A stretch of 64,000 bases of DNA from Immersiella caudata (Eukaryota; Ascomycota; Sordariomycetes; Sordariales; Lasiosphaeriaceae). The notes beneath the pieces were generated by a model, which saw only the letters and a list, made by a program, of their open reading frames with translations, ran no database searches and was not told the DNA's origin. Where the stretch lies: positions 4,712,001 through 4,776,000 of the forward strand of contig JAULSU010000001.1 of the NCBI GenBank assembly GCA_030512335.1, given 5' to 3'. The translations under genes and the position numbers were made by a program. Position 1 is the first letter of the stretch. The number at the start of each line of letters is the position of its first letter. Positions 9,781-18,895 of the stretch are shown here, piece after piece.

Positions 9781-11145
9781 TCATAATTCATCTCTAACCC
9801 TCTCCCCTTCAGCCTCCACTACCGGCTCTTCCCACATCCTTTTCTTAGGATTGGGCTGAACCACCTCTTCCTCCGATACATTACGTATGACTTCCTCCAC
9901 CTCCTCAGGGACCTTCCCTTTAATCGAGTCCTCAATCATCTGCCCCAACTCATCAACCAAACCCTCCCCTTGCCCCCTAGTCTCCTGTGTTTCCTCGCCG
10001 ACCTTAGCCGTTGGCACCGCCGCTTCCTCGCCGATACCAACGACTGTTGTCTTCCCTGCGGAATCCACCACCGCCATGCTCGCGCCAGAATCCGCCGCTC
10101 CCCCCGCCAAATTTGACACAGCTTTACCCGTCCTAAATGTAGTCCGCACCGGAAACCAAACTACCCACCATAGTGGACCGTACAGAAACCGTCGGAAGAC
10201 CAGCCATGCCAACGTGCATAGCAGCATGTAAAAGGACGTCCGGAGATACCACGTATCGCTCTTCTGGCTCGTCATCAACGCTCCCACCAGGTCCCGCGAC
10301 TTGGCCAACATCCCATCGATACCATCATATGTCTGCTGCAGCTCCTTCAGCGCGGCCGTGCTCTCCGCCAGCGTCTGCGTCGCAAATGCCGATTTTGCCA
10401 CCTCCCCAGCAATGAGCGCGTGCGTGCGTCTCAGCGCGTCGGTGACATCTGATGAAGCGGACACCACATCGCGAGCACCGTTCTTCTCTTTCTCACGGAT
10501 GCGGCGGCGGTCGCGCGCGGAAAACAGCTCGGCGTGGACTTGTCGAGGGGAACCATCACCCTTGTTGCTTTGGGCGGTGGTGTTCGCCGCGGCGGCGTAA
10601 GAAGCAAAGAGCAGCTCGCGCTCAAGTTTCTGCGCTTCTTCTAGGCTGCGCTTCGCTGACAGTTGCGCCTTGCGGAAGGAGGTGCGACACCTGTGTTTGA
10701 CGTTAGCTTCTTTCTCCATATCTCTCCCCAACGTTCTCCAGAGCAAGCAGGGAGGAAGCATAACTTGCCCTTTCAACTCCCCCTCCAGCCTCTGCACCCC
10801 CTCCCTCAACCTTGCCTTTCGATGCTCCCCTTCGCTCCCGGGGCGCCCCGCTCGTAAATCAATAATCTCCTCCCTCAGCAGCTCCAGCTCCTCTTCCTCC
10901 TCCCGTAGGGTCTGGCTAATCTCACCGCTCAACTCCGTCGCAACATATAGATCTTCGTCCTGGGCGTCCCCCGCACCGCTTCCCAGGCTGCTGATGCTGC
11001 TGCTCATGCTCAGCGAGGCCATAGGTAATGGTACGGAGCCAGGCTGAAACTTGATGGTTGCGAGGCGCTCGATGAGGCCCTGGAGCTGCGCGGTGGTTTC
11101 CTGGAGCGCCGCGAGCCGCTCCTGGAGCGTTTCGAACGAGGCCAT
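9781..11145 (-). CDS. SEC20: Sec20-type ER/Golgi SNARE with a GC-AG intron
   Basis: Q-SNARE for Golgi-to-ER retrograde transport, working with Ufe1, Use1 and Sec22. The N-terminal coiled coil (LQETTAQLQGLIERLATIKFQ, then EEEELELLREEIIDL) is followed by FRKAQLSAKRSLEEAQKLERELLF. The SNARE helix begins around DVTDALRRTHALIAGEV and is followed by one membrane segment (TSFYMLLCTLAWLVFRRFLYG). The long C-terminal tail after the membrane is acidic and ends in RDEL, which is not HDEL/KDEL but could be read as a retrieval-like end. Read straight through, the frame gives 454 residues but carries 26 foreign residues. Removing 10768-10691 (GCAAGT donor, GCTAACG branch site, CAG acceptor, 78 nt) joins GELKG to CRTSFRKAQL and gives 428 residues. 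Exons: 11145-10769 and 10690-9781. Confidence 0.88.
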   Translation of the reverse strand: MASFETLQERLAALQETTAQLQGLIERLATIKFQPGSVPLPMASLSMSSSISSLGSGAGDAQDEDLYVATELSGEISQTLREEEEELELLREEIIDLRAGRPGSEGEHRKARLREGVQRLEGELKGQVMLPPCLLWRTLGRDMEKEANVKHRCRTSFRKAQLSAKRSLEEAQKLERELLFASYAAAANTTAQSNKGDGSPRQVHAELFSARDRRRIREKEKNGARDVVSASSDVTDALRRTHALIAGEVAKSAFATQTLAESTAALKELQQTYDGIDGMLAKSRDLVGALMTSQKSDTWYLRTSFYMLLCTLAWLVFRRFLYGPLWWVVWFPVRTTFRTGKAVSNLAGGAADSGASMAVVDSAGKTTVVGIGEEAAVPTAKVGEETQETRGQGEGLVDELGQMIEDSIKGKVPEEVEEVIRNVSEEEVVQPNPKKRMWEEPVVEAEGERVRDEL

Positions 11146-11529
11146 TTTGTCTTCTCTTCTTCTTGGTCCTCGCCAGATAATTTCGGGATTATCGCCGTGT
11201 TATTTCGTTATCCATAGGTTATGCTGCAACAGAACAATCCGCACTTTGTGCGGTTCAACCTTTGAAAATAATCTCTCCCTGAAGCAAGCGAAAGCTGTCC
11301 GCAACGTCATCAGCAGGGAGCCATTCCACCAGCCGCTGCCGGCTGGCAGTATCGAACCGTTGCCAGGTACGTACCACGCTGGACGGCATATCCCGCCAAC
11401 CCAATTCATCCCTTCAACCGCCAAGCCCAGCAGCTGAATTACTCGCTTTGGGATCCGATTTTATTTTGAACGAAGTTCAGCCCACGACAACGACGCCGCC
11501 CTCCGCCGACACTACGACAATTCGCCAAA
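11146..11529. promoter_or_regulatory. Divergent promoter between SEC20 and the mL53 gene
   Basis: About 384 bp separate the two start codons, so both promoters must lie here or overlap the leaders. I found no element I can name with confidence. Confidence 0.5.
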
Positions 11530-12041
11530 ATGCTGACACAATTCATCATTGAGGTATCGACGCGCTTCAATCCGTTCTCGGCGAGTGCAAAAACCGCCCG
11601 GCTGTTCCTCACTCGTCTGCCTCCTAGCGCGCGCGCATCCGGCATGAGCATTACAACACAGCTGCTGCCGCGGAACTCGAGTGGGTGTCCCTTGTCCGCC
11701 GTATGGCCTGACGTAGTTATTCATGGCTTTGTTGGATGTCTCGAGCGCCGTGTGAGCGCGCCTGAGACATTGCGTTGCCTAGAAAACGCCTTGAAGAGAA
11801 ATAGTAGCTGACGGATATTTACCACAGCGGAACCTAGCGCGCTGAAGATCAAGTTTAGTGCGTATAACCCTATGGAATCTGCTCGGAGCGCTGGGAGCAA
11901 GGCACTGGTCGGAAGAAGCTAACGAGAGCAGAGGACGGCTTGGAAATGAAGCTCGATTGCGAAACCATGAACATCAAGAGCGTGGTAGAAGTGGTTGACC
12001 GGCACTCGCGACAGCTGCAAAAACAAGCGGACCTCGAGTAG
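11530..12041 (+). CDS. MRPL44: Mitochondrial ribosomal protein mL53 (yeast Mrpl44 family)
   Basis: Small protein of the mitochondrial large ribosomal subunit, 96 residues after splicing. Exons: 11530-11680, 11828-11857 (only 30 nt) and 11932-12041. Exon 1 encodes MLTQFIIEVSTRFNPFSASA and the family block KTARLFLTRLPPSARASG. The 30-nt exon supplies EPSALKIKF, and exon 3 KDGLEMKLDCETMNIKSVVE, ending QKQADLE. Intron 1 is 147 nt, long for this window. Intron 2 is 74 nt with a GCTAACG branch site. The joined frame is continuous and matches the family's usual length and fold order, which strongly supports the model. Unspliced reading of exon 1 gives a false 93-residue protein. It converges with the pyrophosphatase gene. 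Confidence 0.9.
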
Positions 12042-12314
12042 GGACTTCACAAATACGACAATTGTACATTACGACATTACTACTTGTATATTTGACAGCA
12101 TTGGGAGGCGTTCTTGTTAGAATTGGGCTGCGGGGCATATCACGTCACGCCATGACCGAGGGCAAAGTAAAAAATACAAGCCGGCAATCACCGGGCCATT
12201 GTGAATTTTTTGCTTCTTTATTTCAGCCGACCACGCTCAGTCGGTATCCTAGTTCTATGCCCCAAGGCACCATGTTTCACACGAACAGAAGCCAGGATCC
12301 CTTATTCAAGGTGA

Positions 12315-13302
12315 TTAAGCGGAGGCACCGCTGATGAAGAACCACTTGTCGATCGAGCTGTCGATGGGCTCGGGACGGAGGTCCTGGTTGGGAGGAAGAG
12401 GGGGAAGCTGGTCGGGGGAGACGCGGCTCTGGGAGTGACCAACGGTCAGGTTGGTGCTATTTCATGTCAGCAAGATGCGCAGAGAACGGACAGCGGGGTT
12501 TGAACTCACGTCGAGATGTTGCCGGGGGCGGTCTTGCCAGTGATGAGCTTCTCCCAGGCCTCGCTGCACTCGCGCACAACGTCCATGGCGTACTTCTTGT
12601 TCTTGCACTCGCCAGTGAAGGCAAACTGGTTCTCGGGCTTGCCGTCAGGGATCTTGTAGATGCGGAACCACTCGTTAGTGGCCCGCAGGAGGCCGGGGAG
12701 GTGGCGCTCGACATCCTCAACGTCGTTGAGCTTGGGGGCCAACGGGTCGTTGACGTCGATGACGATGACCTTCCAGTCGGTCTCCTCCTCGTCGAGCAGG
12801 GCCATGACGCCGAGAACTTTGACTTGCTTGACTTGGCCAGTGTAGCCGACGAGTTCACCAATCTCGCAAACGTCGAGCGGGTCGTTGTCACCCTTGGCCT
12901 TGGTCTCGGGGTGGACGACGTTGGGGTCCTCCCAAGTCTGGGGGAAGGCGCCGTAGTTCCACAGGTAGCCCTTATGTGGGAAGCAGTTGCGAACATAACG
13001 GAGCTTGCCCTTCTTAATGTCCTGCTTGATGGGGTTGAGGAGCTCATCCTTGGAGATCTAAGGTGGGCTGGGCGTTAGTACAAGCTGTTTGGTTGGGAGG
13101 GTTGGCGGGGTAAATCCACCTCGAGCTTCGCGTTTGTCCAGCGGGGAATCTCGACGATCATGTTGAGGACGGTTTGCTCAGGGTTGGCGTAGAGCGGGAT
13201 GTCGTGGAAGGGCGAGACGGGGACACCATCCTTCTCGATGTAGACGCGGTGCTCCAGGGTGTGAGGAGCACCCACCTTGCGAAGGCCGTAGGAGGACGAC
13301 AT
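12315..13302 (-). CDS. IPP1: Soluble inorganic pyrophosphatase
   Basis: Family I Mg-dependent pyrophosphatase, hydrolysing PPi to phosphate and so driving biosynthetic reactions. Exons: 13302-13120, 13057-12510 and 12456-12315, giving 290 residues from MSSSYGLRKVGAPHTLEHRV (yeast Ipp1 is 287). Intron 1 has the perfect branch site TACTAACG and a TTAG acceptor. Intron 2 has GTGAGT. The active-site signature DNDPLDVCEIGE is intact. Other family blocks include KGKLRYVRNCFPHKGYLWNY, TWEDPNVVHPETKAKGDNDP and DWKVIVIDVNDPLAPKLND. The frame upstream of the ATG stays open to 13710 and beyond and could encode a 136-residue basic, Ser/Pro/Arg-rich extension with mitochondrial-presequence character. That would make this a single gene for cytosolic and mitochondrial enzymes. 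Confidence 0.95.
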
Positions 13303-13710
13303 GGTGGTGCCGGAACGGGGAGCTTCTGTGGTGGTGAAGCTGCGCCGGGAAGGTGCTGTGGAGGGTACACTCGCGATGTGGCGAGCGAGCTGAGCGGTTC
13401 TCCGTGCGGCGGGAATGGTGGCAGGTGGTTGCGGCAATAAGTTCGAGGGCAATTGCTTGGATGAGGCAGAAAAAGAATTAAAAGCAGGACTTGAGCTGGA
13501 AGGAGGGGGAGGGGCTCCGGCTGCGGTGGTGGACTGGGGCCCGGAGCGTGACGACAGCGCGCAGGCCTGTGATTGGCCGTGGCGGGTCGAAGGCTGCGGG
13601 AGCATATTGTGGGTTGGTGCTGGTGGAAAGGACGAGAATGCAGTGGGCTGCAGAGTCCTCAGAAGCCTCGCGGGTAGCGGCCCAAGGACTCGAACTCGTT
13701 GCGACTGCAT
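13303..13710 (-). other. Possible in-frame mitochondrial-targeting extension of the pyrophosphatase
   Basis: In frame with IPP1 and without stops. ATG at 13710 would start MQSQRVRVLGPLPARLLRTL, which looks like an amphipathic presequence without acidic residues. A second ATG lies at 13605. Just before the canonical Met comes ARRTAQLARHIASVPSTAPS followed by RRSFTTTEAP, again presequence- and cleavage-site-like. It may instead be a 5' leader that happens to be open. Confidence 0.4.
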
Positions 13711-14040
13711 GCAGATGGAAAGGAACGGGGTCTTGGGACTAGTCGAGGGGGTGGAACGTTTTGAGCTGGCGTCTGAGGGATGAAGACCAACTTTGTCACT
13801 CGAGTCCTCGAACTCCCGAATCACTGCCGAATCGAACGCGCCAATGCTCGAGACCTCGGTTATCGATATTGCAGCTTCCACCCGCCCGTGTATCCTTATC
13901 CCTTTTCCTTGGGCTTGGTTTCGAAGTTGCACAATAATGATTGTAAATAAACGAATAGAAACGTGGTTTGTTTGTATTTGGCTCTGCACCCCTATCGGTT
14001 GCAAAAAAAATTACATACTTCAATGGGACGCACAGACGCC

Positions 14041-16069
14041 CTACGGTGTCGTCGCCAAAGACCCCGCCAACCCCTGGTCTCCCAGCTCCTCGCTCTCAGC
14101 TAACCCCCACATGAGGTTGTCAAGCAGAGCCATGTCTACGCCTTGCAATGCCCAGTCGTCGACCTCGATGGTCAGCGCGGGGACTAGCATTCTTCCCGCA
14201 TCTCCCGACTCGGTAGGCACCTCTTGCCAATCCGCGTTCGCTGAGCTTCCTGCAATGTGGTAGCCAGCTGGGTCCAGCGCCGTTCGGCTCAACGACAATG
14301 ACTGTTCCTTCTCAATCGTAACCGTCCCAAAGTACGGAATATGAATCTTCAGCAGATTGCTCTCGTCCAAACCACTCAACTCAAGCTCAGCCGTCTCCAA
14401 AGAGGCCACATTCGCGAGATACATCGCGCCCTTGGAAGTGCCTGCTTCGACGGCGAGCAGCTCTCGCAAGACATCAGATAAACTACCAGCCAAGGCATCG
14501 TCGCCTCCTCGAGCTATGTTCTCCATACAACTCAGTGTCCGCTCTAGCAGCCCTCGATCTCCTTGGCGCTGATGCGCAAGGAAGTCCAAAACATACGCCG
14601 CACCAGCCCGCCGCCGCCTACGAGCATCGATGTGCGCAAGTGCCAGCACTGTACTCGCAATGAATGCTAGGAAGTCAATGCCTCGACAGTAAGCGGAGGC
14701 TTCCGAGCCCCCGAAGGCGACGAACCGCAAGAGGATTTCCCGGCTGGCATTCACGGCCGTGATCCTGCTGTAGTCGTACTTCTGGTGCCACGAAGGGTTC
14801 AGCAAGTACGGTAGGTGTAGTTGGGCAAGAAGGTAATAGTGCATAAAGTGGCTCATCAGGCGTAGGGTCTCGACGAGAGCCTTTTCTCCGTCCCCGACGA
14901 GGTCTGAGATCTGAGGGATTAGCCACCATTGGGGTGGCATCAGGGATGCAGCGTCTTGGAGAAGTTTGTCGACCTCGAGAGTCTCTGCCAGGTCTCGGGG
15001 GTTGGCGCGTTGCAGGATACGTCCGCCTGCGGTGGACTCTAGGCGCTCCATTCGCTCCAAGGGGGTGCAAGAAGCGAGTGCTTCAGGAGAGCAAAAAGGG
15101 TTTTCCGTGGAAGCTTGAGGCAGGCCGAGCATTAGCGAGAGGTACCTGTCTGTCATTACAAGACGGCACCACATGTGTTCTGGGCTGATGCGATCTTGGA
15201 CTCCAATATCAATCGCTTTCGTCCTAGTGGGCGAGGAACCACGATGGAGGCCGATTATCTGGGCTATTGCCACGGCTCGACGGTGTGTAATCCACGCGCG
15301 GCGCAAGTTTCCCGCGTTGTTATAGAACATTGCTTCCATCATCAGGCATTCTATGCCCTCGAGCGAGCTGACAAGGTCATCGTTGCTGGTTACCAATCGG
15401 TTCGCTGTCTCGACTAACAGATGCGGCTTCGTGTTGAGGCGCTTGATGGATTCTTTGGTAGCTCCTTGCAGGAAAGTTCCGAGGAGAAGGAGTCGGCGGG
15501 CTACCTCGACGGGATGAGCATCGGGCGGATATTTTTGCAGTAGGTTCTGCCGCGAGCGCGCAACCACGCCCTTGCCGATAAGGTCGGAGTACGGCATGCA
15601 TATGAGCCCGTGGAAGAGCACCGATGCGCTGGTTGGCATGTCCATGATGATTTCCAGATCTTCTGGGCTGGGCCAGGCATCAAGGGGAGGCAAGGACCGA
15701 GCATCTTCACCTCCGCCCCTTATTGACCGAGAAAGGGGTGTCTCCCTCGACGCCTAGACAGCGTCAGTCAGGCACCGAGCACAGCACAAGGGGTATCGAC
15801 CTCACATCTGCCCAAGCCGACGTATTGATATCCTCCTCGTAAAAGTCTTGGCCAATGCATTTGGTTTGGCGACTTTTGCACCCGTCACAGACAGACTCCC
15901 TCGGCGAGACAAAGGTGCATCGCGTCTTCCTCCGCTTGCATTCCCAACAGCTCTGCGTACCCTTTCGGGCTTTTCGTCGTTTGAGAACCGGCTCCATCGT
16001 GTCTCTGCTCTTCAGTGCACTGTGTGGTTTGGACCGCGGCGGGGGAACAGAGGGAGATGCGAAGCGCAC
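14041..16069 (-). CDS. Zn(II)2Cys6 fungal-specific transcription factor
   Basis: Two exons, 16069-15806 and 15753-14041, split by a 52-nt intron. The product has 658 residues, or 634 if translation begins at the second ATG (15997), which directly precedes EPVLKRRKARKGTQ. The binuclear zinc cluster is complete and canonical: C-x2-C-x6-C-x9-C-x2-C-x6-C in SCWECKRRKTRC and SVCDGCKSRQTKC. Exon 2 carries the helical fungal-specific middle-homology region, for example AWITHRRAVAIAQIIGLHRG and PEHMWCRLVMTDRYLSLMLG. The C-terminus is acidic and may activate transcription. It is divergent from the NmrA-like gene at 16267, and the shared region contains CCGCGG palindromes, a plausible self-target. Its regulon is unknown. 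Confidence 0.92.
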
Positions 16070-16119
16070 GGTGAAATCGCCGCGGCGGACGAATTGATGC
16101 TTGGCTTGTAACTCCGCGG
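16034..16119. promoter_or_regulatory. Three CCGCGG palindromes at the Zn2Cys6/NmrA divergent promoter
   Basis: CCGCGG occurs at 16034-16039, 16080-16085 and 16114-16119. Zn2Cys6 proteins usually bind paired CGG triplets, and CCGCGG is an everted CGG pair without spacer. The first copy lies inside the longer reading of the regulator and is promoter only if its start is 15997. An inverted CCAAT box (GATTGG) lies at 16136-16141 and a TATA-like TATAGAAA begins at about 16205, on the NmrA side. Binding is inference. Confidence 0.5.
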
Positions 16120-16266
16120 TCGAAATAGAGCGTCTGATTGGCTAGTCGTGTTAGAAGTCGAACACAACATCGTTGATAAATACCCCTGAGAACCCTTTGT
16201 TCTCTATAGAAAAGGCCCGTCTCGAATTTTTCACTTCAAGATCACTGCACTCCTCAAATCATCAAA

Positions 16267-17408
16267 ATGGTCAACATCGCCGTAGCTGGTGGCTCCGGCC
16301 GTACGTCCCCTCCCTCCCCCCTTTTACCCCAAAAGCTAACAACCCGTAGAACTCGCCCGCGAAGTCATCGACGCCCTCGCTACCAATTTGCACACCATTG
16401 TCATCCTCAGCCGCAATCCACCGCCCTCCCCACCCCTCTGCACCACCCCCAACATCACAAATGCCACTGTTGACTACACCTCCCTCCCCTCCCTTACCTC
16501 CGCCCTCTCATCACACCGCATCCACACCGTCCTCTCATTCATCCAACCCCTCTCAGACCCGCACGGAGCCGCCCAAATAACCCTCATCAACGCCTGTGTC
16601 GCCGCTGGAGTCCACCGCTTCGCCCCATCCGAATACTCCTCCGCCAAAACCACCCATCTCCCCTTCTGGACCTCCAAATCCCTCGTCGGATCCTGCCTCC
16701 AGCAAATAAACACACCCGATCCCGTCCTGGAATACACCCTCTTCCAGCCGGGTTTGTTTATGGACTACCTCGCCACTCCTTACCAGACTAGCAAGCATAT
16801 CACCCCCCTCGGGACGCCGTTTGATCTTGAAAATCGACGGGCGGTGGTAGTAAAAGGACACGAGGACGCGGTACTGGTGTTCACCTCTGCGAGGGACATT
16901 GCGAAGGCGGTGACGATGATGGTTGAGTATAACGGGCGCTGGCCGGAGGTGAGTGGGATGAGAGGGGGGAGGGTTACGTTTGGGGAAATGGTTGACATTT
17001 GTGAGAAGTTGAGGGGGAGGATGGAGATTACCGAGGTGGAGGCCAGGGATTTGGAGAGAGGAGAGTTAAAGATGGGGTGGGGTTTGGAGAGGAAGCGTGA
17101 GTGCAAATTGGAGTGTTTTCTTCTCCCGCTGTGTCCTTTTTCTGTTGTCTCAGGAGCAAAACTCTCTCGGGCCTCCCGAGACAACAGAAAATTTCCTAAA
17201 AGGAGATGATGAGCTGATGTTTGCCACAGATGGGGCGGTGCTAGAGGAGGAGGGTGAAGTGATGAAGAAGAGTGTGATGGTGGGGCTGTTGTTGGGGTGT
17301 GTAGAAGGTGATTGGGATGTTGGCGGGGAGGTGAATGAGCTGTTTCCTGAATTTCGGTTTGAAGGGATTGAAGGGTTTTTGGGAAGGGTTTGGGAAGGAA
17401 AACCATGA
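16267..17408 (+). CDS. NmrA-like / isoflavone-reductase-like NAD(P)-binding protein
   Basis: Atypical short-chain dehydrogenase fold. Exon 1 (16267-16300) gives MVNIAVAGGSG, the start of a Rossmann nucleotide-binding loop, and exon 2 (16350-17096) continues QLAREVIDALATNLHTIVIL. Typical blocks follow: AGVHRFAPSEYSS, YTLFQPGLFMDYLA and FTSARDIAKAVTMMVEY. The last exon should encode the C-terminus ending NELFPEFRFEGIEGFLGRVW. The best-looking acceptor, CAG ending 17153, puts that exon out of frame and stops at 17209 (278 residues). The acceptor ending at 17187 keeps frame (exon 17188-17408, 333 residues). The two acceptors are linked by a 14-bp inverted repeat. An indel or pseudogene is possible. 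Divergent from the Zn2Cys6 gene, which may control it. Substrate unknown. Confidence 0.8.
17138..17191 (+). repeat. Perfect 14-bp inverted repeat spanning two candidate 3' splice sites
   Basis: TTTTCTGTTGTCTC at 17138-17151 and GAGACAACAGAAAA at 17178-17191 are exact reverse complements, with a 26-nt loop. The left arm is the polypyrimidine tract and reaches the proximal CAG acceptor. The right arm contains the distal CAG acceptor. The loop holds TCTCGGGCCTCCCGAGA, a further inner inverted repeat that overlaps the right arm. Confidence 0.8.
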
Positions 17409-18895
17409 GATAACCGTAGAAGAGTTGCAAACCGTTTAGAGTCGGGTTTGATGCGGGTTCGAGCAGAGTTGGAGATGGGTTAGTATATGTTTTATATATG
17501 GTTGGGGAATAGTTGAATGTCTAGCGCCGTGTTGACTTTGAGATACCTGTACACAGTCAGGCCGAAGATTAATCTTGGCCCAAGTTTAAGGAGTGCGTGA
17601 GGTATCGGAGAGTGGCGTGCCTTGTGTCTCGTACTAGTCTCGAGAGGGGTCCTAACAATGAAGTAATCAACAGGTTATATTTCGGGCAGGAAACGAGTTA
17701 ATCCTGGTTATAGCCCAGTTGCCTCCTAGATTCAAACAGGTTGAGAGAGGGGCAGGCTAGGCACCAGTAAAAGCAAACGGAGTCCCTCAGGCCTCAGGAC
17801 TCAGAACTCAAACAAATAGAGACCTAGTTTCACAGCCCTCTCCAAAACCACACCCAGATAAGCCCCAAGCAAAACTAGAATATAAACCCAGTCTCTAACT
17901 CCTCGCCTCTCAAGTGCATCTCATTCTATGTGCCTCCCCATGCCACTTCGCCAAACCCCCTTCTCTCCCCCCTCCCAGCCTCAAGCAGCTAACCCTCGCG
18001 TCCTCGACCTCAGCGGTCCCCGCGGCCATGAAAAATCAGAAAAAAAAGGAAGAAACTTGAGCAAAGGTGGTTTATCATAGATCTGCACGTCTTGTCCCCC
18101 TTAAGATTGATCGTTAAAAAACCGTTAGATGAAAGCGCCGAAAGTTTGGTAAGAGCTACTTCGCTGGAACCACGATCCGTTATTTTGACTTGTATATCCT
18201 TAGAGGGAACAAATGATGATTCATGGCGTGCTTGTGTAGAATTCTACCCAGCACCCAGATATCTCACTTTTTAAGGCGGAGGGCTCAGGAAACTAGAGGC
18301 ATGATTGCTGCGGTTTCAAGATGGGAGGTGTTAACCAAAAGCAATAACCTGTCAATATGGAGGTATTCGATTTTGAAGACAGTGGGACGTCTATTTACCA
18401 AGCTCTGGGGAGACTTGGAAAAACCCTATGATTACCTGGTACCCAACTTGTCATGCTCTCTCAAACCCGTGGGTTGGTGAATACGCTGTCGGATAGGAGG
18501 CCACCTGCCACATCCGGAACAAGTTTACTCAAAGACTCAAGCCCCCATACAATTCTGCAGAGTCAGTTGTCAAGCTGTGACTACCACTCAGCCTAGCCCG
18601 TCGAAACGTGAAATCGGGACCGTGTTTGCATTACCCACCGATACTGACAAGACCCTAACATCCTAAACTCTTCGCCGAAAGAGCATGGCTACCCGCAATA
18701 ACTCTGCCACAACATAGAATAAGACAGCCCAGAAACAAACATACCTAACCGCATGAAATCACTCCCGTCTCTTTTCCGTAACTCTAGCCCCCAGAAGCAA
18801 AGCAAACATCACTCCCCAAGATCATTACCAGCCAACGCCGTCAAAGCCCACCCAACTAGCGTCTTCCCAACAAAAAGAAATACCAAGACCACTTA
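17409..18895. other. Gene-poor interval between NmrA-like gene and tyrosinase
   Basis: About 1.5 kb between two convergent genes, more AT-rich than the rest of the window. A 60-codon frame at 18092-18274 has no features I recognise. I see no terminal repeats or transposase remnants. Confidence 0.5.

Noticed and set aside
12457..13078. Plus-strand 204-codon frame and a second minus-strand frame over the pyrophosphatase exon
   Set aside because: Shadows of the true pyrophosphatase exon 2, whose frame is fixed by the DNDPLDVCEIGE active site.
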